From Clostridium puniceum (GTDB lineage: Bacteria > Bacillota > Clostridia > Clostridiales > Clostridiaceae), in NCBI RefSeq assembly GCF_002006345.1, contig NZ_LZZM01000053.1, positions 34,834 to 98,833 on the forward strand: 64,000 nt of DNA, read 5' to 3'. This document shows positions 12,368-22,600 of the stretch, in pieces (position 1 is the first letter of the stretch; the number at the start of each line of letters is the position of its first letter). The translations under genes and the position numbers were made by a program. The notes beneath the pieces are model-generated. The model was not told the origin of the DNA. It saw only the letters and a program-made list of their open reading frames with translations, and did no database searches.

Positions 12368-12802
12368 ATGTTAATGCCTAAAAGGGTAAAACATCGTAAG
12401 GTGCAACGTGGTAGAATGAAAGGTAAAGCAACAAGAGGTAATTTCTTGGCTTATGGAGATTACGGAATCCAAGCACTAAGTTGTGGATGGATTACAAGCA
12501 ACCAAATTGAATCTGCCAGAATTGCAATTAATAGATACATTAAAAGAGGTGGAAAACTTTGGATAAAGATTTTCCCAGATAAACCAGTTACAGAAAAACC
12601 AGCTGAAACAAGAATGGGTTCAGGTAAAGGATCACCAGAATACTGGGTTGCAGTAGTTAAACCAGGTAGAGTATTATTTGAATTATCAGGTGTACCAGAA
12701 GAAACTGCAAGAGAAGCAATGAGACTTGCTTCACACAAACTTCCTGTAAAGACAAAATTTGTTTCAAAAAGAGATTTTGCGGAAATGGGTGGTGAAGAAT
12801 AA
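12368..12802 (+). CDS. rplP: 50S ribosomal protein L16
   Basis: L16, 144 aa, near the A-site tRNA and the base of the L7/L12 stalk. Starts [33 protein letters not shown] near residues 81-98. The stop overlaps the rpmC start by one base (TAATG). Confidence 0.97.
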   Translation: MLMPKRVKHRKVQRGRMKGKATRGNFLAYGDYGIQALSCGWITSNQIESARIAINRYIKRGGKLWIKIFPDKPVTEKPAETRMGSGKGSPEYWVAVVKPGRVLFELSGVPEETAREAMRLASHKLPVKTKFVSKRDFAEMGGEE

Positions 12803-13014
12803 TGAAGGCTAGAGAATTAAACGAATTAAAATCAAGCAATCCTCAAGATTTAACAATAAAACTAGGCGATCTTAAAGCTGAATTATTTAACTTAAGATTT
12901 CAATTAGCTACAGGTCAATTAGAAAATCCAATGAGAATAAGAGAAGTTAAGAAATCTATAGCCCAAATAAAAACCATCTTAAGAGAAGAAGAATTAAAGG
13001 CATTGGAACAATAA
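12802..13014 (+). CDS. rpmC: 50S ribosomal protein L29
   Basis: L29, 70 aa, two-helix protein at the tunnel exit beside L23. Starts [12 protein letters not shown]; the [17 protein letters not shown] segment is typical. Coupled to rplP by a one-base overlap. Confidence 0.97.
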   Translation: MKARELNELKSSNPQDLTIKLGDLKAELFNLRFQLATGQLENPMRIREVKKSIAQIKTILREEELKALEQ

Positions 13015-13037
13015 AAGTTGGAAGGAGGTAAGCCCTA

Positions 13038-13292
13038 ATGGAAAGATCATTAAGAAAAAAAAGAATTGGTAGGGTTGTTTCTGATAAAATGGAAAAGACT
13101 ATTGTAGTTGCTGTTGAAACTAAAGTTAGACATCCGTTATATGGAAAAACAGTTAATAAGACTACAAAGTTCAAAGTACATGACGAAAAAAATGAAGCTA
13201 AAATCAATGATAGAGTATCAATAATGGAAACTAGACCTTTATCTAAAGATAAGAGATGGAGACTTGTTGAAATAGTTGAAAAGGCTAAATAA
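13038..13292 (+). CDS. rpsQ: 30S ribosomal protein S17
   Basis: S17, 84 aa, OB-fold protein binding 16S helices 7 and 11. [19 protein letters not shown] at the start and [14 protein letters not shown] at the end match the family. ATG after GGAAGGAGG. Confidence 0.97.
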   Translation: MERSLRKKRIGRVVSDKMEKTIVVAVETKVRHPLYGKTVNKTTKFKVHDEKNEAKINDRVSIMETRPLSKDKRWRLVEIVEKAK

Positions 13293-13320
13293 GCTTTAAA
13301 ACTGAAAGGAGGGTAATTTA

Positions 13321-13689
13321 ATGATACAACAACAAACCTTATTAAAGGTTGCAGATAATTCAGGTGCAAAAGAAATTATGTGTATCAGAGTCCTAGGCGG
13401 ATCTAAAAGAAAGTTTGGTAATATCGGTGATATTATAGTAGCGAGCGTTAAAAGTGCAACACCAGGTGGAGTTGTTAAAAAAGGTGAAGTTGTAAAGGCA
13501 GTTGTAGTTAGATCAGTAAAAGGTGTAAGAAGAGCAGACGGTTCATATATTAAATTTGACGAAAACGCAGCAGTTATAATTAAAGATGATAAACAACCAA
13601 AAGGAACTCGTATCTTTGGACCTGTTGCTAGGGAGCTAAGAGATAAAGAATTTAACAAAATTTTATCATTAGCACCAGAAGTTCTATAA
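13321..13689 (+). CDS. rplN: 50S ribosomal protein L14
   Basis: L14, 122 aa. [18 protein letters not shown] at the start and [13 protein letters not shown] near the C-terminus are the family signatures. First gene of the classical spc section, here continuous with S10 genes with no promoter or terminator visible between them. Confidence 0.98.
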   Translation: MIQQQTLLKVADNSGAKEIMCIRVLGGSKRKFGNIGDIIVASVKSATPGGVVKKGEVVKAVVVRSVKGVRRADGSYIKFDENAAVIIKDDKQPKGTRIFGPVARELRDKEFNKILSLAPEVL

Positions 13690-13704
13690 GAGGAGGTGGC
13701 TAAC

Positions 13705-14019
13705 TTGAAGATACATGTAAGAAAGAATGATACAGTTATTGTTATATCAGGTAAAGATAAAGGCAAGACTGGTGAAGTAATAAAGACATATCCAAAGACA
13801 GGAAAAGTTCTTGTTCAAGGAGTTAATATAGTAAAGAAACACCAAAAGGCTAATAAAGGCCAAATGGAAAGTGCTATAATTGAAAAAGAAGCGGCAATCA
13901 ATAGTTCAAAAGTTATGTTATATTGTAACAAATGTAAGAATGCAACTAGAATTAGTAACAAAATCTTAGATGATGGTACTAAGGTTAGAGTATGTAAAAA
14001 ATGCGGAGAAACATTCTAA
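13705..14019 (+). CDS. rplX: 50S ribosomal protein L24
   Basis: L24, 104 aa from TTG 13705 (MKIHVRKNDTV), 6 nt behind AGGAGGTG. A GTG at 13696 is in frame but lies inside that ribosome binding site. KOW motif VISGKDKGKTGEVI near residues 12-25. C-terminal CNKCKNATR...CKKCGE gives two CxxC pairs, a possible zinc site found in some L24 proteins. Confidence 0.95.
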   Translation: MKIHVRKNDTVIVISGKDKGKTGEVIKTYPKTGKVLVQGVNIVKKHQKANKGQMESAIIEKEAAINSSKVMLYCNKCKNATRISNKILDDGTKVRVCKKCGETF

Positions 14020-14041
14020 AATTTGAAAGGAGGTAACTAAT

Positions 14042-14581
14042 ATGACAAGACTTCAAGAAAAGTATCAAAAAGAAGTAATTCCAGCTATGATCGAAAAGTT
14101 CGGATATAAAAACATAATGGAAGTTCCTAAATTAGAAAAGATCGTAATTAATATGGGAGTTGGAGAAGCTAAAGAAAACCAAAAGGTTTTAGAATCAGCA
14201 GTTAGCGATTTAACTTTAATAGCAGGTCAAAAACCTATATTAACAAGAGCAAAGAAATCAGTAGCTAACTTTAAAATTAGAGAAAACATGGCATTAGGAT
14301 GCAAAGTTACTCTAAGAAAAGTTAAGATGTTTGAATTTGCTGATAAATTAATGAGTATTGCTTTACCAAGAGTTAGAGATTTCAGAGGAGTTTCAAGCAA
14401 AGCATTTGATGGTAGAGGAAATTATTCATTAGGAATCAAAGAACAATTAATATTCCCAGAAATTGAATATGATAAGATTGATAAAGTTAGAGGAATGGAT
14501 ATAATCTTCGTTACTACAGCTAACACTGACGAAGAAGCTAGGGAATTATTAAGATTCCTAGGAATGCCATTCGCTCAATAA
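14042..14581 (+). CDS. rplE: 50S ribosomal protein L5
   Basis: L5, 179 aa, binds 5S rRNA and the P-site tRNA. Conserved [11 protein letters not shown] near residue 32 and [19 protein letters not shown] near 116. AAAGGAGG before ATG. Confidence 0.98.
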   Translation: MTRLQEKYQKEVIPAMIEKFGYKNIMEVPKLEKIVINMGVGEAKENQKVLESAVSDLTLIAGQKPILTRAKKSVANFKIRENMALGCKVTLRKVKMFEFADKLMSIALPRVRDFRGVSSKAFDGRGNYSLGIKEQLIFPEIEYDKIDKVRGMDIIFVTTANTDEEARELLRFLGMPFAQ

Positions 14582-14597
14582 TAAGGAGGGAAACACA

Positions 14598-14783
14598 TTG
14601 GCACGTAAGGCTATTATTGAAAAGTGGAGCAAAACTCCTAAATTTAAAACACAAGCTTATACAAGATGTAGAATATGTGGAAGACCACATGCTGTATTAA
14701 AAAAATATGGAGTATGCCGTATTTGTTTTAGAGAGCTTGCTTATAAGGGCGAAATTCCAGGTTGTAGAAAAGCAAGTTGGTAA
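14598..14783 (+). CDS. rpsN: 30S ribosomal protein S14, zinc form
   Basis: S14 type Z, 61 aa, TTG start ([10 protein letters not shown]) after AAGGAGGG. The four zinc cysteines CRICGRPH and CRICFRE are intact, so this is the zinc-dependent form, not the Cys-free paralogue induced in zinc starvation. Confidence 0.97.
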   Translation: MARKAIIEKWSKTPKFKTQAYTRCRICGRPHAVLKKYGVCRICFRELAYKGEIPGCRKASW

Positions 14784-14815
14784 TATACACAATGTAACGA
14801 AAGGAGGCACATTAA

Positions 14816-15214
14816 ATGGTTATGACAGATCCTATAGCAGATTTATTAACTCGTGTAAGAAATGCTAATTCTGTAAGACATGAAGTGGTAGAGATACCTT
14901 CTTCAAAAGTAAAGAAGGAAATTGCAAATATATTATTACAAGAGGGTTATATAAAAGAAATAAATGAATATAACGATGGTGTTGTTCCAATGTTAAGATT
15001 ATCTCTTAAATATGGAGCCAACAAAGAAAGAGTTATAACTGGTATTAAGAGAATTTCTAAGCCAGGATTAAGAGTTTATTGTAAAAAAGATGAAGTACCT
15101 AAGGTTCTTAATGGATTAGGAATTGCTGTTGTTTCAACTTCAAACGGAATAATGGTAGATAGAGAAGCTAGAAAGAAGAGTTTAGGCGGAGAAGTAATCT
15201 GTTACGTTTGGTAA
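14816..15214 (+). CDS. rpsH: 30S ribosomal protein S8
   Basis: S8, 132 aa (or 130 from the ATG at 14822, [14 protein letters not shown]). Family C-terminus with [21 protein letters not shown]. In E. coli S8 represses the spc operon by binding the rplE region; no matching structure was checked here. AAAGGAGG upstream favours either ATG. Confidence 0.97.
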   Translation: MVMTDPIADLLTRVRNANSVRHEVVEIPSSKVKKEIANILLQEGYIKEINEYNDGVVPMLRLSLKYGANKERVITGIKRISKPGLRVYCKKDEVPKVLNGLGIAVVSTSNGIMVDREARKKSLGGEVICYVW

Positions 15215-15281
15215 TATTTTTAATAAACTAAGCGAAGTTACGATAGACATATAATTTTTAAATAATACAGGAGGTGCAATT

Positions 15282-15824
15282 ATGTCAAGAGTAGGTAGAT
15301 TACCAATAGCTATTCCTGCTGGCGTAACTGTTACTGTAACACCAGACAACGTTGTTACAGTTAAGGGGCCAAAGGGTGAATTAGTTAAAACTATGCATGA
15401 AAATATTAGCATAGCTGTTGAGAACAATGAAGTAATTGTTACTAGACATAGTGAACAAAAAGATCATAGAGCTCTTCATGGTTTAACAAGAGCATTGATT
15501 AATAATATGGTAATTGGAGTAAAAGAAGGTTATCAAAAGACTTTAGATTTAGTTGGTGTTGGTTATAGAGCTCAATTACAAGGAAAGAAACTTGTAATGA
15601 ACCTTGGATATTCACACCCAGTTGAAATTGAACCTATTGACGGAATCACATTCGAAACTCCAGCTGCAACTAGAATAATAGTTAGCGGAATCGACAAAGA
15701 AAAAGTTGGATTTGCAGCAGCAGATATAAGAAAATGGAGATTACCAGAACCATACAAGGGTAAAGGTATTAAGTACGAAAACGAAGTGATCAGACGTAAA
15801 GAAGGTAAGACTGGTAAGAAATAA
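15282..15824 (+). CDS. rplF: 50S ribosomal protein L6
   Basis: L6, 180 aa, two homologous domains near the sarcin-ricin loop. [15 protein letters not shown] at the start and the signature [15 protein letters not shown] [16 protein letters not shown] near residue 150. AGGAGGTG before ATG. Confidence 0.98.
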   Translation: MSRVGRLPIAIPAGVTVTVTPDNVVTVKGPKGELVKTMHENISIAVENNEVIVTRHSEQKDHRALHGLTRALINNMVIGVKEGYQKTLDLVGVGYRAQLQGKKLVMNLGYSHPVEIEPIDGITFETPAATRIIVSGIDKEKVGFAAADIRKWRLPEPYKGKGIKYENEVIRRKEGKTGKK

Positions 15825-15842
15825 TAGAAAGGAGTGAGTTTT

Positions 15843-16202
15843 ATGTTCAAAAAGGTAGACAAAAAGGCAAAAAGAGAAAAACGTCACCTTAGAGTTCGTA
15901 AAAAAGTTTTTGGAACTGCGGAAAGACCAAGACTTTCAGTTTTTAAGAGTGAAAAGAATATATATGCACAAATTATCGATGATATAAATGGTGTTACATT
16001 AGTAGCTGCTTCAAGTCTAGATAAAGATTTCGCTGTTAAAGGCGGAAACAAAGAAGGCGCTAAGCTTGTTGGAGAAGTAGTTGCAAAAAAAGCTATAGAA
16101 AAAGGAATTGATACAGTGGTATTTGACAGAGGTGGATACATATATCACGGAAGAATTCAAGAATTAGCACAAGCAGCTAGAGAAGCAGGCTTGAAATTCT
16201 AA
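15843..16202 (+). CDS. rplR: 50S ribosomal protein L18
   Basis: L18, 119 aa from ATG 15843 ([11 protein letters not shown]), with GAAAGGAG 8 nt upstream; the in-frame GTG at 15834 lies in the ribosome binding site and is rejected. Binds 5S rRNA with L5. C-terminal [30 protein letters not shown] ending is typical. Confidence 0.96.
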   Translation: MFKKVDKKAKREKRHLRVRKKVFGTAERPRLSVFKSEKNIYAQIIDDINGVTLVAASSLDKDFAVKGGNKEGAKLVGEVVAKKAIEKGIDTVVFDRGGYIYHGRIQELAQAAREAGLKF

Positions 16203-16221
16203 TATACGAGGAGGGAAATAA

Positions 16222-16719
16222 ATGAGAATCGATCCTAGTACACTAGACCTTAAGGAAAAGGTTGTTTTTATAAACAGAGTTACTAAGGTTGTTAAGGGTG
16301 GTAGAAACTTCAGATTCAGCGCTTTAGTTGTTGTCGGAGACGAGAACGGACACGTTGGTGTTGGAATGGGTAAGTCTATCGAAATCCCAGAAGCAATTAA
16401 AAAAGGAATAGAAGATGCTAAGAAAAATTTAGTAAGTGTTGCAATGGTGGGAACAACAGTTCCACATCAAGTGAACGGTAAATTTGGAACTTCAAATGTT
16501 TTAATTATGCCAGCTAAAGAAGGTACAGGAGTTATCGCTGGAGGTCCAGCAAGAGTTGTACTTGAATTAGCAGGGTTAAAGGATGTTAGAGCTAAATCAT
16601 TAGGATCAAACAATCCTAATAACATGGTAAGTGCTACAATAAACGGATTAGCTAGTTTAAGAACAGTTGAAGATATTGCTAGATTAAGAGGCAAATCTGT
16701 AGAAGAAATATTAGGTTAG
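16222..16719 (+). CDS. rpsE: 30S ribosomal protein S5
   Basis: S5, 165 aa, fidelity protein at the mRNA entry side. Double-stranded RNA-binding-like N-terminal domain with [18 protein letters not shown] near residues 24-41 (spectinomycin loop region). GAGGAGGG before ATG. Confidence 0.98.
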   Translation: MRIDPSTLDLKEKVVFINRVTKVVKGGRNFRFSALVVVGDENGHVGVGMGKSIEIPEAIKKGIEDAKKNLVSVAMVGTTVPHQVNGKFGTSNVLIMPAKEGTGVIAGGPARVVLELAGLKDVRAKSLGSNNPNNMVSATINGLASLRTVEDIARLRGKSVEEILG

Positions 16720-16730
16720 GAGGTATTGCA

Positions 16731-16910
16731 ATGGCTAAATTAAGAGTTACATTAGTAAAGAGCTTAATAGGTAGAAAGAAAGACCATATCGCTACTGCAA
16801 ATGCTCTTGGACTTAAGAAAATAGGAAAAACAGTAGAACCTGAGGCAACACCTCAAGTACAAGGTATGATAAAAAAGATTGAATATCTATTAAAAGTAGA
16901 AGAAGTATAA
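16731..16910 (+). CDS. rpmD: 50S ribosomal protein L30
   Basis: Small gene of 59 codons, ATG after TTAGGAGG. Protein starts [19 protein letters not shown], the L30 signature, and continues with [22 protein letters not shown]. Position between rpsE and rplO is the conserved one. Confidence 0.97.
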   Translation: MAKLRVTLVKSLIGRKKDHIATANALGLKKIGKTVEPEATPQVQGMIKKIEYLLKVEEV

Positions 16911-16931
16911 AAATAAGGAGGTGCACTGAAT

Positions 16932-17372
16932 ATGAAACTTCACGAATTAAAACCAGCAGCAGGTAGCAAGAAAGCACCTAAAAGAATTGGTAGAGGTACT
17001 GGTTCTGGCTTAGGAAGAAATGCTGGTAAAGGTGAAAAAGGTCAAAATGCGAGATCAGGTGGTGGCGTAAGACCAGGTTTTGAAGGCGGTCAAATGCCTT
17101 TATATAGAAGACTTCCAAAGAGAGGTTTTACAAATATTTTTGCTAAGAAAATTGTTAGCATAAATCTTGATAGATTAAATATATTTGAAAATGGTACAGA
17201 AGTTACACCAGAAGTATTACTTGATAGAAGAGTTATAAGTAAAGTATTAGACGGCGTAAAGATTCTTGGAAATGGAACATTAGAAAAAAGCTTAACAGTT
17301 AAAGGATGTAAGTTCTCTAAGTCTGCTATAGAAAAAATTGAGGCAGCTGGGGGAAAAGTTGAGGTGATTTAA
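16932..17372 (+). CDS. rplO: 50S ribosomal protein L15
   Basis: L15, 146 aa. N-terminal extension rich in Gly and basic residues ([19 protein letters not shown] near 23-41) winds through 23S rRNA; globular C-terminal part ends [11 protein letters not shown]. Stop lies one base before the secY GTG. Confidence 0.98.
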   Translation: MKLHELKPAAGSKKAPKRIGRGTGSGLGRNAGKGEKGQNARSGGGVRPGFEGGQMPLYRRLPKRGFTNIFAKKIVSINLDRLNIFENGTEVTPEVLLDRRVISKVLDGVKILGNGTLEKSLTVKGCKFSKSAIEKIEAAGGKVEVI

Positions 17373-17373
17373 A

Positions 17374-18672
17374 GTGCTTCAAACTCTACGTAATGCATTC
17401 AAGGTTCCTGATATTAGAAAAAAGATCCTATGGTCTATATTATTAGTTGCAGTTTTCAGGATGGGAAGCCATATTCCTCTTCCTGGAATTAATTCTGAAT
17501 ATCTAAAGAGTCTATCTCAATCGGGAGGCTTAATAGGATTTTATGATATGATTTCTGGAGGTGCTCTTAGCAGATCTAGTATATTAGCATTAGGTGTTAT
17601 GCCATATATTAATGCATCAATCATAATCCAATTGCTAACTGTTGCAATTCCACAGTTAGAACAGCTTTCTAAAGAGGGGCAAAATGGAAGAAAGAAAATA
17701 CAAAATGCTACGCGTTATGTATCTTTGGGAATATCTTTCATATTAGCATATGGAATATTTGCAACAATTTCTAGTAGCGGTGCAACATCAGGATTGCAAT
17801 TGATACAAAAGATAATCATTATTTTTGCATTAGTAGTTGGTACTACATTTTGTATGTGGTTAGGTGATCAACTTACAGTTAAAGGAATTGGTAATGGAAC
17901 GTCTATATTAATATTTGTAAATATTATTTCAAGAATTCCAACAACCATTGCTTCAATGTTGACACTTAAAGAAGCTGGAAGTGCAAGTATTGTAGGGATT
18001 ACATTGTTTGGAGTATTTATTGTGTTAATGCTTGGAACGATTCTATATTTTTCATTATCAGAGAGAAGAATACCAGTGCAATATGCTGGTAAATTCGCTT
18101 CTGGAAATGTTGGTATGGTAAAATCACAATCAACACATATTCCATTAAGTATAATTGGTTCTGCAGTTTTAGCAATTATATTTTCTATGTCAGTAATGGA
18201 GTTCCCAAAAACAATAGCACAATTGTTTGGTGGTTTCGGTGAAGCTCAAAAAGAATGGGCAAAGTGGATTTTAAATAATCCTACATGTCCTTTTAACCAA
18301 AAGAGCTGGATATATTTAGTATTGTATTCAGTGCTTACAGTATTTTTCAATTGGTTTTATACTCAGATTACATTTAAACCAGATGAAATGTCTGAGAATT
18401 TACACAAATCAGCAGGTTTTGTACCAGGAGTAAGACCAGGAGAAGAAACTACAATATATTTTGAGAAAGTTCTTAACAGATTATCATTTATTGGTGGAGT
18501 ATTGGCAGCGATTTTAGCTATTAGTCCAATAATTATACAAAACTACACTGATTTTAAAGATATAAATTTCACAGGAACTGGAATGTTGATTCTTATAAAT
18601 GTTGCATTAGATTTTACTAGAAAAGTAGAATCACAAATGGTAGTTAGACACTATAAAGGATTTCTTAAATAG
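17374..18672 (+). CDS. secY: preprotein translocase subunit SecY
   Basis: SecY, 432 aa, core of the SecYEG protein-conducting channel. GTG start one base after rplO. Ten hydrophobic segments are apparent; first near residues 19-36, plug region behind GINSEYL; cytoplasmic loop with SERRIPVQYA near 227 and PGVRPGEET near 350 (SecA/ribosome contact). Membrane protein made from a ribosomal operon, as usual. Confidence 0.98.
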   Translation: MLQTLRNAFKVPDIRKKILWSILLVAVFRMGSHIPLPGINSEYLKSLSQSGGLIGFYDMISGGALSRSSILALGVMPYINASIIIQLLTVAIPQLEQLSKEGQNGRKKIQNATRYVSLGISFILAYGIFATISSSGATSGLQLIQKIIIIFALVVGTTFCMWLGDQLTVKGIGNGTSILIFVNIISRIPTTIASMLTLKEAGSASIVGITLFGVFIVLMLGTILYFSLSERRIPVQYAGKFASGNVGMVKSQSTHIPLSIIGSAVLAIIFSMSVMEFPKTIAQLFGGFGEAQKEWAKWILNNPTCPFNQKSWIYLVLYSVLTVFFNWFYTQITFKPDEMSENLHKSAGFVPGVRPGEETTIYFEKVLNRLSFIGGVLAAILAISPIIIQNYTDFKDINFTGTGMLILINVALDFTRKVESQMVVRHYKGFLK

Positions 18673-18697
18673 ATTAGAATAAATGGAGATGAAGCCA

Positions 18698-19348
18698 GTG
18701 AAGATAGTATTACTAGGTCCTCCTGGAGCTGGAAAGGGAACGCAGGCTAAATCAATCAGTAATAAATATTCAATACCACATATTTCTACAGGAGACATTT
18801 TTAGAAAAAATATTTCTGAAAACACTCCTTTAGGAATAGAAGCAAAAAGTTATATGGATAACGGACAGCTGGTTCCTGATGAAGTAACTATCAACATGGT
18901 TAAGGATAGATTGAAACAGGATGATTGTAGTGCTGGATATTTATTAGATGGTTTTCCTAGAACTGTGGTTCAAGCTGATGCTCTTAACAGCTTTCTTATA
19001 GAAAGAGGAGAACAATTAGATACTGCATTATTGATAAAAGTACCTAATGAATTTATCTTAGAAAGAATGACTGGTAGAAGAGTATGTCCATCATGTGGAG
19101 CAAGTTATCATGTGAAATTCAATCCTCCAACTAATGAAGGAAAGTGTGATCTGTGTGGAAGTGAAGTTATACAAAGGAAAGATGATACAGTTGAAACTGT
19201 AAAAGAAAGACTTGATGTATATCAAAAAGAAACACAACCATTAATCGAATTTTATGGTGAAAAACAATTGCTTTCAGCAGTAGATGGTACAAAAGCTATT
19301 AATGAAGTTTTCAGAGGAATATGTGAAATATTGGGGAATAATAAGTAA
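18698..19348 (+). CDS. adk: adenylate kinase
   Basis: Adk, 216 aa from GTG 18698 ([16 protein letters not shown]), the usual length of the long form; GGAGAT lies 6 nt upstream. ATGs at 18683 and 18689 would add 5 or 3 residues. P-loop GPPGAGKGT near residues 7-15; LID domain with CPSCGA and CDLCGS zinc pairs near 130-153. Converts ATP+AMP to 2 ADP. Stop overlaps the map start. Confidence 0.96.
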   Translation: MKIVLLGPPGAGKGTQAKSISNKYSIPHISTGDIFRKNISENTPLGIEAKSYMDNGQLVPDEVTINMVKDRLKQDDCSAGYLLDGFPRTVVQADALNSFLIERGEQLDTALLIKVPNEFILERMTGRRVCPSCGASYHVKFNPPTNEGKCDLCGSEVIQRKDDTVETVKERLDVYQKETQPLIEFYGEKQLLSAVDGTKAINEVFRGICEILGNNK

Positions 19349-20097
19349 TGATTATTATAAAAAATAGTGATGAAATAGCCCTAATGAAAAAAGCAGGTAT
19401 AATAGTAGGAGAAACATTGCTATTGCTTGAAAAAGAGGTAAAACCCGGTATAACAACTGCAGATTTGGATAGAATAGCAGAAGAATTTATAACTAAGCAT
19501 GGAGCAAAACCTTCATTTAAAGGCTTATATGGTTTTCCTTCGTCACTATGTATTTCAGTGAATGAGCAGGTAATACATGGATTTCCAAGTGCTTATGTTC
19601 TTAAAGAAGGAGATATAGTTAGTATTGATTGTGGAGCATTTTATAATGAATTTCACGGAGATGCGGCTAGAACCTTCCCAATTGGGAATATTTCAGCAGA
19701 TGCTCAGAAATTAATTGATATAACAAGAGAAAGTTTTTTTCAAGGTATAAAGTTTGCCAAAGAAGGAAATAAATTAACTGATATATCATATGGGATACAA
19801 AGCTACGTAGAAGCAGCAGGTTTCTCTATTGTAAGAGATTTTGTAGGTCATGGAATTGGACGAAAAGTCCATGAAGAACCCAATGTACCTAATTTTGGGA
19901 AAGCTGGTAGAGGTCCGAAATTACTTAACGGCATGGTATTAGCAATAGAACCTATGGTTAATGCAGGTACTCATAAAGTTAGAACATTAAAAGATGGATG
20001 GACAGTTGTGACAGCTGATAATTCTTTATCAGCACACTATGAAAATACAGTTGCAATTTTATCGGATGGACCTGAAATATTAACACTGATTAAGTAG
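19348..20097 (+). CDS. map: methionine aminopeptidase, type I
   Basis: MetAP type Ia, 249 aa, removes the initiator Met from nascent chains. Metal ligands are in the expected contexts: SIDCGAFYNEFHGDAART (two Asp), GHGIGRKVHEEPNV (His), AIEPMV (Glu) and HYENTVAI (Glu). No N-terminal zinc extension. ATG shares a base with the adk stop. Confidence 0.97.
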   Translation: MIIIKNSDEIALMKKAGIIVGETLLLLEKEVKPGITTADLDRIAEEFITKHGAKPSFKGLYGFPSSLCISVNEQVIHGFPSAYVLKEGDIVSIDCGAFYNEFHGDAARTFPIGNISADAQKLIDITRESFFQGIKFAKEGNKLTDISYGIQSYVEAAGFSIVRDFVGHGIGRKVHEEPNVPNFGKAGRGPKLLNGMVLAIEPMVNAGTHKVRTLKDGWTVVTADNSLSAHYENTVAILSDGPEILTLIK

Positions 20098-20184
20098 AAA
20101 AAAAGAGTGTTGCTTAGTTATAAATTTGCATAATACCGTAATGGTGATGTGATTTATACTAAGGTAATCATAGAGGTGAAAAAT

Positions 20185-20466
20185 TTGCAAAACAATGACT
20201 TGATTGGAAAAGTAGTACTTTCAAAAGCAGGAAGAGATATAGATCACTTATATGTTGTTGTTAGGCAGATAGATGATAATTATGTATTACTAGCTAATGG
20301 AAATACAAAATTAATTAATATGCCTAAGAAGAAAAAGATTAAACACTTAAGTATTTTAGAAGATATAGATGATAAATTATTATCATCAATACAATCATGC
20401 GATAAGAGTACTGATTTAAAAATTAAGAGATTTCTAAAGTTTAGATGCATTGTTAAGGAGGGTTGA
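20185..20466 (+). CDS. KOW-domain RNA-binding protein (L14e-like)
   Basis: 93 aa from TTG 20185 ([18 protein letters not shown]), 5 nt after AGAGGTG; a longer GTG start at 20149 has no visible ribosome binding site. The N-terminal [11 protein letters not shown]...YVVV segment resembles a KOW/SH3-like domain; the rest is basic ([11 protein letters not shown]). Genes of this type commonly sit between map and infA in clostridia. Probably a ribosome-associated RNA binder; precise role unknown. Confidence 0.8.
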   Translation: MQNNDLIGKVVLSKAGRDIDHLYVVVRQIDDNYVLLANGNTKLINMPKKKKIKHLSILEDIDDKLLSSIQSCDKSTDLKIKRFLKFRCIVKEG

Positions 20467-20473
20467 TTACCTT

Positions 20474-20692
20474 ATGTCAAAAGATGACGTTATAGAAATG
20501 CAAGGTACAGTCCTAGAGTCATTACCAAATGCTATGTTTCAAGTTGAACTTGAAAGTGGGCATAAGATTCTAGCACATATATCAGGTAAATTAAGAATGA
20601 ACTTCATAAGAATTTTACCAGGAGATAAAGTTACAGTAGAGCTTTCTCCTTATGATTTAACAAGAGGTAGAATTACATGGAGAGCTAAATAG
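20474..20692 (+). CDS. infA: translation initiation factor IF-1
   Basis: IF-1, 72 aa from ATG 20474 ([15 protein letters not shown]); a longer frame back to 20450 would include the AAGGAGGG ribosome binding site and is rejected. S1/OB fold with [17 protein letters not shown] near 37-53. Blocks the A site during initiation. Its ribosome binding site lies in the 3' end of the KOW gene. Confidence 0.97.
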   Translation: MSKDDVIEMQGTVLESLPNAMFQVELESGHKILAHISGKLRMNFIRILPGDKVTVELSPYDLTRGRITWRAK

Positions 20693-20734
20693 GTAGATAT
20701 GCTAGATTTAATATCTATCACAAAAGTAATATGA

Positions 20735-20860
<126 letters not shown>

Positions 20861-20871
20861 TGATCAAGTTA

Positions 20872-20909
20872 CAATATTATTTACATTAAAATAAATGTAA
20901 ATAATATTG
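20872..20909 (+). promoter_or_regulatory. perfect 16-bp inverted repeat overlapping the alpha-operon promoter
   Basis: CAATATTATTTACATT (20872-20887) pairs perfectly with 20894-20909 across a 6-nt loop. Its right arm ends inside the -35 hexamer of the promoter at 20907. No T-tract, and the stem is nearly all A/T, so it is a weak terminator candidate; it could be a protein-binding operator. Unassigned. Confidence 0.55.
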
Positions 20910-20935
20910 ACATTTCAGCAAAAGTCAAATATGAT
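20907..20935 (+). promoter_or_regulatory. sigma-A promoter of the alpha operon
   Basis: TTGACA (20907-20912), 17-bp spacer, TATGAT (20930-20935). About 125 nt of leader precede rpsM, with a short AAATTCT/AGAATTT hairpin near 20988-21011. No gene is seen in the 207-bp gap 20861-21067. Confidence 0.75.
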
Positions 20936-21067
20936 TATATAGTCGTTTAATTAATCAAAAATAAATTTTAGGGCGGCTGACAATGGAAATTCTCTATTGA
21001 CCTAGAATTTTATTATAAATATTAAATCAACTTTATACATTTCAATTATCAGGAGGTGTAAATTTTA

Positions 21068-21436
21068 ATGGCAAGAATATCAGGTATTGACCTACCAAGA
21101 GAAAAAAGAGTTGAAATAGGTTTAACATATATATATGGGATAGGCTTAGCAACTTCACAAAAAATCTTAACTGTAACAGGAGTTAATCCAGATACAAGAG
21201 TTAAGGATTTATCAGAAGAAGAAGTTAATGAAATCAGAACTTATATCAACAAGAATTTAATGGTTGAAGGTGACTTAAGAAGAGACGTCGCTTTAAATAT
21301 CAAGAGACTAGTAGAAATAGGATCATACAGAGGAATTAGACATAGAAGAGGTCTTCCAGTAAGAGGACAAAAAACTAAAACTAATGCTAGAACTAGAAAA
21401 GGTCCTAAGAAAACAATAGCTAATAAGAAGAAATAG
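21068..21436 (+). CDS. rpsM: 30S ribosomal protein S13
   Basis: S13, 122 aa, 30S head, contacts the 50S (bridges B1a/B1b) and the P-site tRNA with its basic tail. [21 protein letters not shown] start and [24 protein letters not shown] near 88-111. AGGAGGTG upstream. Confidence 0.98.
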   Translation: MARISGIDLPREKRVEIGLTYIYGIGLATSQKILTVTGVNPDTRVKDLSEEEVNEIRTYINKNLMVEGDLRRDVALNIKRLVEIGSYRGIRHRRGLPVRGQKTKTNARTRKGPKKTIANKKK

Positions 21437-21451
21437 TAAGGAGGGAAGATA

Positions 21452-21847
21452 ATGGCAGCTCAAAAAGTTAAAAAGACTAGAAGAAAAAAAGAAAGAAAAA
21501 ATGTTGAGCATGGTGCTGCACACATTAAGTCAACTTTTAATAATTCAATAGTTACTTTAACAGATGCAGTAGGAAATGCTTTATCATGGTCAAGTGCAGG
21601 AGCACTAGGATTTAGAGGATCAAGAAAGAGTACACCATATGCAGCTCAAGCAGCAGCAGAAACTGCAGCTAGAGTAGCAATGGAACATGGTTTAAAGAGT
21701 ATAGAAGTTTATGTTAAGGGACCTGGTTCAGGAAGAGAAGCAGCTATAAGATCCTTACAAGCAGCAGGACTAGAAGTAACTTTAATTAAAGATGTTACTC
21801 CAATACCACATAATGGTTGTAGACCACCAAAGAGAAGAAGAGTCTAA
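21452..21847 (+). CDS. rpsK: 30S ribosomal protein S11
   Basis: S11, 131 aa, platform protein. [15 protein letters not shown] near 25-39 and [19 protein letters not shown] at the C-terminus are the family signatures. GTAAGGAGGG before ATG. Confidence 0.98.
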   Translation: MAAQKVKKTRRKKERKNVEHGAAHIKSTFNNSIVTLTDAVGNALSWSSAGALGFRGSRKSTPYAAQAAAETAARVAMEHGLKSIEVYVKGPGSGREAAIRSLQAAGLEVTLIKDVTPIPHNGCRPPKRRRV

Positions 21848-21877
21848 TTATAACTGTAAATAGGAGGTGTAATTTTA

Positions 21878-22498
21878 ATGGCAAGATATACTGGCGCTAC
21901 ATGTAGATTATGTAGAAGAGAAGGTATGAAACTTTTCCTTAAAGGTGATAGATGTTTTACAGATAAATGTGCTTTTGTAAGAAGAAGCTATGCACCAGGA
22001 CAACATGGAGCAAATAAAAAGAAGATTTCAGACTATGGAGTTCAATTAAGAGAAAAGCAAAAAGCAAGAAGAATTTATGGCATATTAGAAGGCCAATTCA
22101 GAACATATTATGAAAAAGCTGACCATATTAAAGGTATTACAGGTGAAAACTTACTTAAATTATTAGAAATGAGACTTGATAACGTAGTTTATAGATTAGG
22201 TTACGGTGCATCAAGAAATGAAGCTAGACAATTAGTAACTCATGGACATTTCTTAGTGAATGGCAAGAAAGTTGACATTTGTTCATACAATGTTTCAGTT
22301 AATGATGTAATTACTGTATGTGAAAAGAGCAGATCAAGTGAAAAGTTTAAAACTTTTGCAGAAAATCCAAAAACTTTACCAAAATGGTTGGAAGCTAATG
22401 TTGATAACTATGAAGGAAAAGTAGTTGCAGAGCCATCAAGAGAAGATATAGATGTGCCTGTTAACGAAACACTTATTGTTGAGTTATACAGTAAATAA
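21878..22498 (+). CDS. rpsD: 30S ribosomal protein S4, zinc form
   Basis: S4, 206 aa, primary assembly protein. Four cysteines (CRLCRR near residue 9, CFTDKC near 26-31) form the zinc knuckle of the C+ form. S4 RNA-binding motif ([13 protein letters not shown]) near 96. In Firmicutes S4 regulates its own synthesis; here it is in the alpha operon rather than alone as in B. subtilis. Confidence 0.98.
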   Translation: MARYTGATCRLCRREGMKLFLKGDRCFTDKCAFVRRSYAPGQHGANKKKISDYGVQLREKQKARRIYGILEGQFRTYYEKADHIKGITGENLLKLLEMRLDNVVYRLGYGASRNEARQLVTHGHFLVNGKKVDICSYNVSVNDVITVCEKSRSSEKFKTFAENPKTLPKWLEANVDNYEGKVVAEPSREDIDVPVNETLIVELYSK

Positions 22499-22600
22499 TA
22501 TATTTATATTTGTTAGAGAAATTTATCACAATATATGCAAATATAGAATCAGTTGCCCTCATAATAAGGTTGCCATTTATAAAATAAGGAGGGTTTGTCA

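Noticed and set aside
13696..13704. GTG start for rplX
   Set aside because: The GTG is part of the AGGAGGTG ribosome binding site; TTG 13705 gives the normal L24 start.
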